From Paraeggerthella hongkongensis (GTDB taxonomy: Bacteria; Actinomycetota; Coriobacteriia; Coriobacteriales; Eggerthellaceae), in NCBI RefSeq assembly GCF_003340345.1, contig NZ_PPTQ01000018.1:1-59057 (forward strand): DNA of 59,057 nt. The letters run 5' to 3'. The translations under genes were made by a program, and so were the position numbers. Every line of letters starts with the position of its first letter. The first letter of the stretch is position 1. The notes below the pieces were generated by a model. The model was given only the letters and a program-made list of their open reading frames with translations. It did not search any database and was not told where the DNA came from. This document shows, piece by piece, positions 1 to 8,556 of this stretch.

Positions 1-90
1 GGATCACCCGGTCCCATTCCGAACCCGGAAGTTAAGACCGCCATCGCCGAAAGTACTGCAGCGCAAGGCTGTGGGAGGATAGGACGTCGC
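1..90 (+). rRNA. rrf: 5S ribosomal RNA, 3' part (5' end outside window)
   Basis: The first bases carry the conserved 5S core (CCCATTCCGAACCCGGAAG, then GTTAAG) and the closing helix partner near GGGAGGATAGG. The 5' third of the molecule lies before base 1. The 3' end near base 90 is estimated. This places the whole envelope locus directly behind an rRNA operon. Confidence 0.9.
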
Positions 91-134
91 GCTCGCGCAG
101 GGCGCTCGGCGTATTCCGCGCGGGCCGCGGGGAG

Positions 135-170
135 GGGCCCCGGAGCCGTAGCAGGTTCCGGGGCCCTTTT
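135..170 (+). terminator. Rho-independent terminator of the rRNA operon
   Basis: A perfect 10-bp GC-rich stem (135-144 pairs with 157-166, GGGCCCCGGA / TCCGGGGCCC) is followed by TTTT at 167-170. It lies about 45 bases behind the 5S end and fits termination of the rRNA operon. Confidence 0.85.
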
Positions 171-297
171 CTGCGCTTGGGGGCGCGCGAGAGCTGCGCG
201 GGGCCGCCCGCCGCTCGAGGGGGGAGCCTTATCCTTAACGGTTATTAGTATGCTAAACTTTGAAAAATGAATTAGATTCTCATGAAAGGCTGACGTC

Positions 298-2523
298 ATG
301 GCAAGAGTTAGCTCATTTCGCTTTCGGGTGCTTGTTGCTGCATTAGTATCCTGTCTTGTGGCGACCTTCCTGTTTTTGAGCGTTTCGTATCCGAGAGTTG
401 CTTTTGCAGGGGATGACGGTAGCGTTGCTCTTCACGAGAATGAATTTCTCGAAGAAAAGGCTAATGATTCACAGGAAAAGAGCGAAGGCGAAAAACCCGG
501 CAGTTTATATGTGCCTGGCTGGAATGAACTTGACGGTATGAAGTACTACGCCGATGACCAGGGGAAACTTGTGAGCGGATGGCTCTCTGATCAGGGGAAG
601 CGTTACTATTTGGATCCTGCTAACGGTAATGTTGCAGCTTGTGGTTTTATTTTGCTCCAGAACGAAATCTATTATTTTAATAATGATGGCACGCTTTATG
701 ACAAAGGGTGGCTGTCGATAGAAGGCACATGGTATTACGCAGCCGCATCTGGCGAGATCGAAACTGGCTGGTTGAAACTGGGTGAAGCTTGGTATTATCT
801 TGATCCGGCTCAAGGCGGCGCAATGCTTTCCGGGAGCTATCGAGTGGGGTCGACCCTTTATCACGCCCATCAAAACGGAGCTCTTCTTACGGGTAATGGC
901 TGGGTGCGTACGGAAGGATCTTGGTATTACGCGACTCCGTCGGGTTCGCTTCGTACGGGTTGGCTTAAACAGGGCGGCGCCTGGTACTGGCTCGATCCCG
1001 AGTCCGGAGCGATGGCGACCGGCTGGTACCGGGACGGCGCCGCCTGGTACTACTCGGACGGCTCGGGGGCCATGCTGGCGAACCGCTGGCTCAAGCAGGG
1101 CGGGACGTGGTACTACCTGAACCCCTCGGGGGCCATGCGCACCGGATGGCTCCGCGACGGGGGCTCCTGGTACTGGCTCGATCCCGAGTCCGGAGCGATG
1201 GCGACCGGCTGGTACCGGGACGGGGCCGCCTGGTACTACTCGGACGGCTCGGGGGCCATGCTGGCGAACCGCTGGCTCAAGCAGGGCGGGACGTGGTACT
1301 ACCTGAACCCCTCGGGGGCCATGCGCACCGGATGGCTCCGCGACGGGGGCTCCTGGTACTGGCTCGACCGCACGTCCGGGGCCATGGCCACGGGGTTCGT
1401 GGACGACGGCGGAACGGCGTACTACTGCGACGGGTCCGGCCGCATGGCTGCGAACCGCTGGATCAACGAGAGCGGTACTTGGTATGCTTTGAGTAAGTCG
1501 GGCGCTGTTCGTACAGGTTGGTTTCAAGAGGGTTCTGCTCGCTATTGGCTAGATCCTCAGACTGGCGCGATGGCTGTTGGTGAGCGGATTATTGACGGTA
1601 GACAGTACTTTTTCTCGAGCAGCGGTGCAATGGTCAATAATGTATGGGTATCGCTGGGAGACGGCACCTGCGGTTTTATTGATGCGTCGGGGGAGGTTGT
1701 TCTTGTTGGAGAGTATGACGATCAAAATCGCATTGTTTGCCTAGATGGCCAAGCTGGCTGGCGCACTGCTGGCGGTAAGCTTTTTTACTTTGATCCGGAA
1801 GATAAGGGCGTCCTGCGGACTGGATGGTTCGAAGTAGATGGACTGCGCTACTATGCAGATGCTTCAGGCATTAAGCAAGTCGGCTGGGTTAGCGTTTCCG
1901 GGACTTGGTATTATTTAGATTCTTCGAATGGAGTCATGAAGACCGGTTGGATTTGCGTGGATGGCACTTGGTACTATCTCGAGCCTATGACTGGGGCAAT
2001 GCAGACAGGATGGCTTCAGGAGAATGGGGAATGGTACTATCTGAAAAATAGTGGAGCCATGACGGCTAATTCCAGCGTGAGAATTTCTGATGGTACATAT
2101 TGGTATATGAACGGGTCTGGTCGGCATGATCGTCAAGCAGGCATCGACATCATTATGCGTACGGCTCGATCTCTTCTGGGTGTTCCCTATGTGTGGCTTG
2201 GTGTATATCCGCAAGACGGAGGCATGGATTGCGCTTCGTTTACCTGGTACTTGTATAAGCAGCTGGGAATTGATATTGGGTTTGAAACGTATGATCAGAT
2301 GCATAGTGGCGTAAGGGTGTTCGGCGATGCTCAGCCAGGAGATATCATTCTTATGTACTACGGCGCATGGCCGAACTATAATCCCATATTGCCTGAGCAT
2401 GTTGTTTTGTATGCGGGGGGCGGTATGATTTACGAGGAGCCTACGTTTGGCGGGCGTTGCCAGTATGTATCGCTTGCGTCGAAAGGTGCTTCCACGACTA
2501 CGGTGCAGAGGATCTTGTCGTAA
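298..2523 (+). CDS. Secreted choline-binding-like repeat protein with C-terminal NlpC/P60 peptidase domain
   Basis: A 741-residue exported protein. A signal peptide (hydrophobic residues about 10-37, ending near AFA) is followed by an acidic linker. Roughly residues 60-610 are aromatic/glycine repeats of the type GWLKQGGTWYYLNPSGAM, the pattern of choline-binding (CW_binding_1) modules. The last ~125 residues form an NlpC/P60 domain with catalytic Cys in DCASF and His in PEHVVLY, so it should cut peptide stems of peptidoglycan while held to the wall by the repeats. AAAGG lies about 10 bases before the ATG. The repeats at 966-1460 are far more GC-rich than the rest of the gene and nearly identical to part of the convergent neighbour. 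The natural ligand of the repeats is not proven by sequence. Confidence 0.9.
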   Translation: MARVSSFRFRVLVAALVSCLVATFLFLSVSYPRVAFAGDDGSVALHENEFLEEKANDSQEKSEGEKPGSLYVPGWNELDGMKYYADDQGKLVSGWLSDQGKRYYLDPANGNVAACGFILLQNEIYYFNNDGTLYDKGWLSIEGTWYYAAASGEIETGWLKLGEAWYYLDPAQGGAMLSGSYRVGSTLYHAHQNGALLTGNGWVRTEGSWYYATPSGSLRTGWLKQGGAWYWLDPESGAMATGWYRDGAAWYYSDGSGAMLANRWLKQGGTWYYLNPSGAMRTGWLRDGGSWYWLDPESGAMATGWYRDGAAWYYSDGSGAMLANRWLKQGGTWYYLNPSGAMRTGWLRDGGSWYWLDRTSGAMATGFVDDGGTAYYCDGSGRMAANRWINESGTWYALSKSGAVRTGWFQEGSARYWLDPQTGAMAVGERIIDGRQYFFSSSGAMVNNVWVSLGDGTCGFIDASGEVVLVGEYDDQNRIVCLDGQAGWRTAGGKLFYFDPEDKGVLRTGWFEVDGLRYYADASGIKQVGWVSVSGTWYYLDSSNGVMKTGWICVDGTWYYLEPMTGAMQTGWLQENGEWYYLKNSGAMTANSSVRISDGTYWYMNGSGRHDRQAGIDIIMRTARSLLGVPYVWLGVYPQDGGMDCASFTWYLYKQLGIDIGFETYDQMHSGVRVFGDAQPGDIILMYYGAWPNYNPILPEHVVLYAGGGMIYEEPTFGGRCQYVSLASKGASTTTVQRILS
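991..1362 (+). repeat. Two tandem 186-bp nearly identical coding repeats
   Basis: Units at 991-1176 and 1177-1362 each encode 62 residues, that is three choline-binding-like modules. Read by eye they differ at about one base (GGCGCCG against GGGGCCG). Such identity at silent sites points to recent duplication or gene conversion. Confidence 0.85.
1141..1457 (+). repeat. Left arm of a 317-bp nearly identical inverted repeat
   Basis: This segment reappears as its reverse complement at 3726-4042 in the convergent repeat gene. Only a few differences are visible: around 1321, at the CTCCGC/CTCTAC codons, and at 1367-1374. Both copies are in frame with their host genes, so exchange or inversion would keep both proteins open. 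Confidence 0.85.
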
Positions 2524-2525
2524 TA

Positions 2526-2569
2526 AAGTCCAAGGCCTCCCGCTTTTCCGGGCGGGAGGCCTTGGACTT
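2526..2569. terminator. Strong hairpin between convergent genes (possible bidirectional terminator)
   Basis: An 18-bp perfect stem (2526-2543 with 2552-2569) encloses an 8-base loop directly behind the stop codon of the NlpC/P60 gene. A clean T-run is lacking on either side, so terminator function is inferred from stem strength and its place between convergent genes. Confidence 0.7.
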
Positions 2570-2626
2570 GCGAATACTTCGTTTTGGTAGAGATGCGTCA
2601 AACGTTATGCGTCTTCGAGAAATAGT

Positions 2627-4753
2627 TTAGCGGTACGTGTACACCTTGGTTCCAGTAGGGATGTTGTCGTAGATCCATTTTGCCTGATCGATTGGCAGTC
2701 GTATGCATCCATGAGAGCCCGGAACGCCCATAGTCCCTTCCATCCAGGTGAACGTGTTTTGATAGTACACTTCTGAATGAATAAGGTAATCGCCGTAGAA
2801 CTGAGTCCACCAATAGCAAGTGAAGCCGCTGCCGAACGAATAGCCTTTTAGGCCGACGGTGTATTCTCCAAGAACCGTGGGAGTTGACGCCTTGCCAGGA
2901 CTGCAGGGCCAAGACGACACTGAGGTCCAATTCCCCGCTGATCCCTTGAAAATGCCGAGCATGCAATTTGTCGTGTCAATCATGATTAGCCAAGGCGTGC
3001 TGCTATGGAATTGCTGGGCAAGATTCGTCATGCGCGCATCGGAGGAGACCCAAGCCCCGCTTGAGTCAAAGTAGTAGCTTACGTTTCCGATCGTTCGCCA
3101 TCCAGTCGCCATCGCTCCGCTTGATTCGAGGTAATACCAGATATCTCCGAGCTTCAGCCAACCGGTTGCCATGGCGCCGGAATCGTGCAGGTAATACCAA
3201 GTGCCCCCCAGTTTCTGCCAACCCGTTTTCATTGCTCCGTCGGAGCCGAGTAGGAACCAGGTGCCATCGAGCTTCACCCAGCCGGTCTGCCGTACTCCTT
3301 GAGAATTCAGGTAGTACCAGGTATTGTCAAGCTTGAGCCACCCGGTTGCCATTTCGCCAGTGTCGGGATTCGCGTAGAAATAATGGCCTCCGATAACCTG
3401 CCAGCCAGAGAGGGGACTGCCGTCGGCGTTGACGAACGAGAACGCTCCCGACGAATTCTTGAGTTGCCGCCCTTCCAGGTAGCCTTGACTATTTGCGTAT
3501 CGGCGTTCGTTCGCATCGATGCTTACCCAGCGATTCATGTACAATGCTCCATCGGCGTCAGAGAAGCATTGATTGTCTCCGACGCTGTACAGGCCTGTTT
3601 TTGCACGGTGCTGAGGACTTGCTGGATCAAAGTAATACCATTTGCCCGACAGGTATCCCCATCCTGTTGCAAGGGCGCCGTTGGCTTGGGCCCAGCACCA
3701 ACCGCTTTTCGTGCTACCGAGCCAACGGTTCGCAGCCATGCGGCCGGACCCGTCGCAGTAGTACGCCGTTCCGCCGTCGTCCACGAACCCCGTGGCCATG
3801 GCCCCGGACTCGGGATCGAGCCAGTACCAGGAGCCGCCGTCGTAGAGCCATCCGGTGCGCATGGATCCCGAGGGGTTCAGGTAGTACCACGTCCCGCCCT
3901 GCTTGAGCCAGCGGTTCGCCAGCATGGCCCCCGAGCCGTCCGAGTAGTACCAGGCGGCGCCGTCCCGGTACCAGCCGGTCGCCATCGCTCCGGACTCGGG
4001 ATCGAGCCAGTACCAGGAGCCCCCGTCGCGGAGCCATCCGGTTTTTGCGGCTCCGCTGGCTTCGAGCCAGTACCAAACTCCGCCGGAACGATGCCATCCG
4101 TTGCTCAGCATCCGTCCGCTAGGATCGGACAGGTAGGTGCGGTTGCCGTCCGAAAACGTCCCTGTTTTCATTTTTCCGGTTTCATCCAGGTAATACCAGC
4201 TGCCACCCGTTTTGACCCAGGAATTCTCGGTGGCATAGGGGCTTTTGTTGAACCAGTACCAAAAGCCTTCGTGGAGCACCCATCCAGACTGAGCGGTTTC
4301 CTTTCCGTCGAAGAAGGCGGTCAAGTGAGGGGAAGTGTCGCTCGCATGAAATGCCAGCCCCTTTTCCATGGGTTCTGAGGGGTCAGTGGGGGATTGAGCG
4401 GCTTGATCGTCGTCTTCGGCGTTGCCGTTCTTTTCATCATCTAAAGGATCATCTTTTTGGGAGGCGTTTTCGCCGCTGACTATGTTTGGCAGTGGCTGTT
4501 CGGAAATGCTTACTGGCTTGTCTATCTGCTTTTTACTATTCGAATCGTTTTCTTCAATTCGTTCGACGGTGTCATTCTGAAGTGAATCTTGTGTCGTGAT
4601 AGCGGAGCGGTTTTCGGTATTTGCGTACGAGGGCTCGGCGAAAGAGATTATTGAAAGCAGAACCGCAGTGCCAAAAAGAACGACCAGCATACGAAAAATA
4701 CCTGTTCGCATGAACTGCACTTCGGGTGGTGAAGAGGCGATTGCTCGTTTCAT
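2627..4753 (-). CDS. Secreted choline-binding-like repeat protein with C-terminal L,D-transpeptidase (YkuD) domain
   Basis: A 708-residue protein starting at MKRAIA, with AAGGAGG six bases before this ATG. That favours it over the ATG ten codons upstream. Residues about 20-45 are a signal segment, followed by an acidic, low-complexity linker, then about 15 choline-binding-like modules. The final ~130 residues form a YkuD fold with the SHGCIRLP active-site motif (catalytic Cys). The family forms 3-3 peptide cross-links or attaches proteins to peptidoglycan. It converges on the NlpC/P60 repeat protein and shares with it a nearly identical GC-rich segment (3726-4042). Confidence 0.9.
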   Translation of the reverse strand: MKRAIASSPPEVQFMRTGIFRMLVVLFGTAVLLSIISFAEPSYANTENRSAITTQDSLQNDTVERIEENDSNSKKQIDKPVSISEQPLPNIVSGENASQKDDPLDDEKNGNAEDDDQAAQSPTDPSEPMEKGLAFHASDTSPHLTAFFDGKETAQSGWVLHEGFWYWFNKSPYATENSWVKTGGSWYYLDETGKMKTGTFSDGNRTYLSDPSGRMLSNGWHRSGGVWYWLEASGAAKTGWLRDGGSWYWLDPESGAMATGWYRDGAAWYYSDGSGAMLANRWLKQGGTWYYLNPSGSMRTGWLYDGGSWYWLDPESGAMATGFVDDGGTAYYCDGSGRMAANRWLGSTKSGWCWAQANGALATGWGYLSGKWYYFDPASPQHRAKTGLYSVGDNQCFSDADGALYMNRWVSIDANERRYANSQGYLEGRQLKNSSGAFSFVNADGSPLSGWQVIGGHYFYANPDTGEMATGWLKLDNTWYYLNSQGVRQTGWVKLDGTWFLLGSDGAMKTGWQKLGGTWYYLHDSGAMATGWLKLGDIWYYLESSGAMATGWRTIGNVSYYFDSSGAWVSSDARMTNLAQQFHSSTPWLIMIDTTNCMLGIFKGSAGNWTSVSSWPCSPGKASTPTVLGEYTVGLKGYSFGSGFTCYWWTQFYGDYLIHSEVYYQNTFTWMEGTMGVPGSHGCIRLPIDQAKWIYDNIPTGTKVYTYR
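3726..4042 (-). repeat. Right arm of a 317-bp nearly identical inverted repeat
   Basis: Reverse-complement partner of 1141-1457, inside the L,D-transpeptidase repeat gene. About 2.3 kb separates the arms and contains the C-terminal catalytic domains of both genes. Confidence 0.85.
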
Positions 4754-4783
4754 AATGACCTCCTTGCTTTGGCGCCAATGCAA

Positions 4784-5143
4784 CTACTTATTTCATTAGA
4801 ATTAGTTTAGCAGGTTTGAGCGCTGCACATGGTTGCATGGGCAGCGCGTTGCGTAAGATCGGTGAGAGATATAAGTCCGTTATGCAAGCTGTTCGGCGAA
4901 TATGCGTAATGCAATGCCATGGAACCGCTTTTGCTCGATTGACTCTTGCTCGGTCAACTGGAGATCGGTATTGACTCGATATGCATGGCTGGATGCGTGA
5001 TGTATGCGAAGTTCGGCAACGTCCAGTCGAAATATCATTCCGAGGCTATCTTCTTGTCGGGTGTTGTCGATGGGTCTGGTTTGCAGCAAAGGGATATCGG
5101 TTGGGTGATTTGTCGTACTCGAGAGGGGCGTGCGACGCGGCTT
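4784..5143. other. Intergenic stretch without a convincing gene
   Basis: This stretch lies between the L,D-transpeptidase gene and the end of licD, both on the minus strand. It should hold the former's promoter. On the minus strand TGCTAAACT occurs near 4802-4812, and the same string precedes the NlpC/P60 gene on the plus strand near 251-260. Short ORFs here lack ribosome binding sites and family resemblance. Confidence 0.5.
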
Positions 5144-5992
5144 TTATTCAGCTGACCAAGATGTACCGTCTCCGAAATCAAGATATTTAGGTAGATGCGT
5201 GTGCCTGTCTTCTACAGATGGAAGTTGCTCCCAATTTCCATAAGTGGCTTCCAGGAACTTTTTCCACAGTGCGGGCGCAGGGAACTCGTGTTTCTCGAAG
5301 GGGAGCATGGTTGCGGGGAGCAGGTCGCTTCTTCTGAATCCGGGAACATTAGGCCATGGAAGAGAGAGGTACAGAGACGACGAATCTCCTTCCCCAAAAA
5401 GGATGGATCGTTCGAAGTTCTTTCGAATCGAGTTCGGGTTGCAGAGTTTCGATACAATGAGATGAGCGGTTTTGCACATGCCCCTCTCTGCTGCACCTAG
5501 CAATCCCTTGTGCGGTACAACGATTTTTCCAGTGTAATATAGGTAAAGAATCGATTGCCATATTCGGGCGTTACGAATTTGTTTTTTTCTGAGGTCAAGA
5601 GTGTTTTCGAGCCGGTCGTAGGGGAAAACATCAACGAAAATTCCCTGGTTGCATCCCGCTTCTATAGTTTCTTCGGTGTAGTATTTTGTCCCGTCTTTAT
5701 AAACCTTGGCAAACATGGCGGCATAACCGGGGGTGTTGGACCCATCGTGGAAAGAAAAGCCTGCTGGAAGCCTGGTTTTTGCAAGGGATACGAAACGATC
5801 GTAGTCTTCGCGGATCATGCCGACGTCGATGTCGTCGTCCCAAGGGATGAAGCCTTGGTGGCGCGCTGCCCCAAGTGCTGTACCGCCGTCGAGAAACCAT
5901 GCGATATCGTGCTGAAGGCAAAAGTCTTTTAGCACGAGCAGGATTTCAAGCTCGATACCCTGAAGTTTTTTCAATGCTTCTGAGTTGTCCAT
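5144..5992 (-). CDS. licD: LicD family phosphotransferase
   Basis: A 282-residue protein with the LicD signature near residues 36-60: GGTALGAARHQGF, then WDDDIDVGM holding the metal-binding aspartates of a nucleotidyltransferase fold. LicD enzymes transfer a phospho-alcohol, classically phosphocholine from CDP-choline, to teichoic acid or capsule. The substrate cannot be read from sequence, and no choline uptake or activation genes (licA/B/C) are in the window. The gene is last in a minus-strand operon behind GT2, DUF2304 and GT4 genes (22-base gap). Its location next to two choline-binding-like repeat proteins makes a phosphocholine-like decoration attractive. Confidence 0.88.
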   Translation of the reverse strand: MDNSEALKKLQGIELEILLVLKDFCLQHDIAWFLDGGTALGAARHQGFIPWDDDIDVGMIREDYDRFVSLAKTRLPAGFSFHDGSNTPGYAAMFAKVYKDGTKYYTEETIEAGCNQGIFVDVFPYDRLENTLDLRKKQIRNARIWQSILYLYYTGKIVVPHKGLLGAAERGMCKTAHLIVSKLCNPNSIRKNFERSILFGEGDSSSLYLSLPWPNVPGFRRSDLLPATMLPFEKHEFPAPALWKKFLEATYGNWEQLPSVEDRHTHLPKYLDFGDGTSWSAE

Positions 5993-6014
5993 ACTTGTCT
6001 CCTACGTGGTTTCT

Positions 6015-7193
6015 TTAGAGCGTTTCATGAAGTGCTTCTGCATTGCGCTCTTGCGCAGTGGAGCAGGCAAGAGATGTTAAGCGCGCTGTTTCGTTCCAAG
6101 AGAATTTATCTATTACCAGCTTGTTGATGCTTTCTCCCATGGCGCGGCACCGAGCGCGATTTCGGTTGAGATCGCGTATTGCGTCGGCAATCGTTTTACC
6201 GTCTGCTGAAGGGAGTATTACGCCGAATGCATCGCTTGGTACAAGCTCCTGCACGCCTCCTACATTGGTGACAAGGGGCGCCGCCTTGCAGGCTGCTGCT
6301 TCTAATAGAGAGGTTGAGAATCCTTCCGAGCGCGAGGGTAGGCAGAATATATCGGACTCTTTAAGCAGAGCCGATATATCCCGTGCTTCCAGACGTCCAA
6401 GGAAGGTTACGTTTGAGAGTGGTTCTTTCGTTAGGGTTTCTTTAAGAGGGCCTTCTCCTGCAACGAAGAAATGAATCAAAGGTTCGTCAACTAGCATGCG
6501 TGCTGCTTCTGCGAGTGCGGGTATGCCCTTTTCCGGGATCAACCTTCCGGTAAAGGCTACGGCAAATGCATTGTTCGACAAATTGGCCTCACGTCGGAAT
6601 GATCGATGCGAGGCGCTTTCCGCAAAAGCTAGCGCATCAATGGAATTGTTGAGCACGCCGCATGCTTCGATGCCAAAATGCCGGAGCCATTCAATACCCG
6701 CTTGGGAAACGGCGTAGTAGTCGGCAGAATGGCGCTTTACCAACTCGGTGACAGCGTGTTCAACGATGGCAACAAAGGGATCGACTATCTTGTTACCCAT
6801 GGTTAGGTGAGCGGATCCATGATCTACGATGATTGGTCGGATGCCCTTAAGCTCAGCTAACTTTACTCCTTCGAGACTGTGACGGTAGAAGCGAGTGTTG
6901 ATGGTTATGTAGTCGATGCTTTGCTCGAGGAGATAGTTCGCGAGCTTTCGATAGGTGCTGTTATGACGCGTGATTGGATATCTCCCATTGAGGAACTTGT
7001 AGCAGGGCAGGCGAACTATTTCGATTTCTTGCTCAAGGAGCTCTGCATTGGGGAGATCGTGCACGTTCGAAGTAACGATGATCACGCGGTTCCCTTGTTC
7101 GGACAGTGCGCGAGCGAGATGCTGGGTGTATTTTTCTACCCCTCCGACGTGTGGAAGGTAGTGGGCGGAAAATATGCAGAAGGTTTTCTTCAT
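6015..7193 (-). CDS. GT4 family glycosyltransferase
   Basis: A 392-residue GT-B protein. The N-terminus has the GGVEKYTQHLARAL acceptor-side motif, and the C-terminal half carries the nucleotide-sugar site with AFTGRLIPEKG and the EGFSTSLLEAAACKA E-x7-E type motif. It should transfer a sugar from an activated nucleotide donor in the cytoplasm onto a lipid-linked glycan. It sits 28 bases behind the DUF2304 gene and 22 before licD in the same direction. Donor and acceptor are unknown. Confidence 0.88.
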   Translation of the reverse strand: MKKTFCIFSAHYLPHVGGVEKYTQHLARALSEQGNRVIIVTSNVHDLPNAELLEQEIEIVRLPCYKFLNGRYPITRHNSTYRKLANYLLEQSIDYITINTRFYRHSLEGVKLAELKGIRPIIVDHGSAHLTMGNKIVDPFVAIVEHAVTELVKRHSADYYAVSQAGIEWLRHFGIEACGVLNNSIDALAFAESASHRSFRREANLSNNAFAVAFTGRLIPEKGIPALAEAARMLVDEPLIHFFVAGEGPLKETLTKEPLSNVTFLGRLEARDISALLKESDIFCLPSRSEGFSTSLLEAAACKAAPLVTNVGGVQELVPSDAFGVILPSADGKTIADAIRDLNRNRARCRAMGESINKLVIDKFSWNETARLTSLACSTAQERNAEALHETL

Positions 7194-7221
7194 GATCCGA
7201 ATAGCTTCTTCGTATGTTGGC

Positions 7222-7599
7222 TTAGGATGCGTCAGTGTCGGAAGGGTTTCGCGGGCTTTCGTCTTTATTATTGAGTTCCTTTATTAACAATGCTTGCTCT
7301 TGCACGAGGTTCTTGATCATGCCTGCCTGTTTGCTTGCAATCGAACTGAGCGAAAGTGAAATGGCCAGCAGGAAAAACAACCCAATAAAGAAGATGAAAT
7401 TGGAGGGCGTTTCGAAGCCTAGCAGGGCTGAGATTTGGTACAGAGGCAGCGGGAACAAAGCGCATAGTAAAATAGCAATCGTGAGCGCCATCCAGAGCAA
7501 AGAGTATTTGAGGAGTAGCTTTTCTCGTGCAACGAGGTGGATGACGTATGCAAAAAAGGCAATGCACAAGATGATTGCAACGACCTGAAGAACAAACAC
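7222..7599 (-). CDS. DUF2304 small membrane protein
   Basis: A 125-residue protein with three hydrophobic segments (about residues 3-20, 32-52 and 66-84), then a charged, helical C-terminus. The pattern matches DUF2304, whose members are usually coupled to polyprenyl-phosphate GT2 genes, exactly as here (14 bases behind the GT2 gene). It starts with GTG, with GGGAGAGGG just upstream. It is likely a membrane partner of the GT2 enzyme; its precise role is not established. Confidence 0.8.
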   Translation of the reverse strand: MFVLQVVAIILCIAFFAYVIHLVAREKLLLKYSLLWMALTIAILLCALFPLPLYQISALLGFETPSNFIFFIGLFFLLAISLSLSSIASKQAGMIKNLVQEQALLIKELNNKDESPRNPSDTDAS

Positions 7600-7613
7600 G
7601 AAACCCTCTCCCT

Positions 7614-8348
7614 TTATGATCGTGCACGCTTGTGCGAAAAGCTGACAATTGAGATAGCAAGTGAAACTTTGATCATGTAGTACAGGCTGGAAAGTCCTCT
7701 GATGGATGATTTCCCGCCTTGACGTTCGTGCATGATGACGGAGGCTTCGTCGACGGACAATCCTGACTTGATCGCGAGCATGATTGACTCAGGTTCCGGA
7801 TAGTCGGTTGGATAGTTTTCGCAAAACAGCGTCAGGGCTTTTCTGCTTGAAGCCCGAAAGCCTGACGTAGGGTCGGTTATGCGCCTGCCGGAGAACAGCC
7901 TTATCCAAAAAGACAACCAAACAATGCCCAACCTTCTAAGGGCGGTCGATTGGAAGCCGTCAGTGTCGTTCACAAAGCGGGATCCGATAGCTAGGTCAGA
8001 TCCCGCTTCGACGAGGCTGACGAGATGCGAAATGAAGGCGGCATCGTGCTGTCCGTCGCCGTCGAATTGAATATCTACGTCATAGCCATTACGCAGTGCG
8101 TATTTATGGCCTGCCTGGACGCAGCCGCCTATGCCGAGGTTTTGGGGGAGGTTCAGGATATTGAATCCATTTGCTTCGCATATGGATTTGGTTTCGTCCG
8201 TCGACCCGTCGTTGACGACGATATAGTCGTATCCTGCGGCAATTACATCGCCTACGACCGAGGCAATGCTCTCTTGCTCGTTGTACGCGGGGATGATTAC
8301 CAGAGCTTTCAGGTGCTGCTTGTTCAAATGTGTATCTGAGGTATTCAT
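7614..8348 (-). CDS. GT2 glycosyltransferase, dolichyl/polyprenyl-phosphate sugar synthase type
   Basis: A 244-residue GT-A enzyme: IIPAYNEQESI at the start, VNDGSTDET for nucleotide binding, and QFDGDGQHD as the DXD metal site. It resembles polyprenyl-phosphate mannosyl/glucosyl transferases, which load a single sugar on undecaprenyl phosphate for use outside the membrane. It has no membrane segments of its own; the DUF2304 protein next door may supply them. First gene of the minus-strand operon ending with licD. The start has no strong ribosome site. Confidence 0.85.
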   Translation of the reverse strand: MNTSDTHLNKQHLKALVIIPAYNEQESIASVVGDVIAAGYDYIVVNDGSTDETKSICEANGFNILNLPQNLGIGGCVQAGHKYALRNGYDVDIQFDGDGQHDAAFISHLVSLVEAGSDLAIGSRFVNDTDGFQSTALRRLGIVWLSFWIRLFSGRRITDPTSGFRASSRKALTLFCENYPTDYPEPESIMLAIKSGLSVDEASVIMHERQGGKSSIRGLSSLYYMIKVSLAISIVSFSHKRARS

Positions 8349-8556
8349 GCTTTGAAGTATACCGTGTCGGAACGATAAGGGGTAGCAAAGTGGCGAAGCT
8401 GGCGAAAAACACGTTAAGTCCTTGAGGGTTTTCGACGAAGCCCGAAGGACGATCCGGTGTTTTTTGCCCTTCCCTTTTTGCTAAGCGATGTGAGCGTATT
8501 TGGATTATACGGACGCCTTATTGAATAAAGCGGTGACGTTGGCTATCATTCATGTA

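Noticed and set aside
991-1457. CRISPR-like regular repetition
   Set aside because: The repeats are in-frame protein modules with 186-bp period and no unique spacers.
7879-8339. Plus-strand open frames opposite the GT2 gene
   Set aside because: Shadows of the clearly conserved minus-strand GT2 gene.
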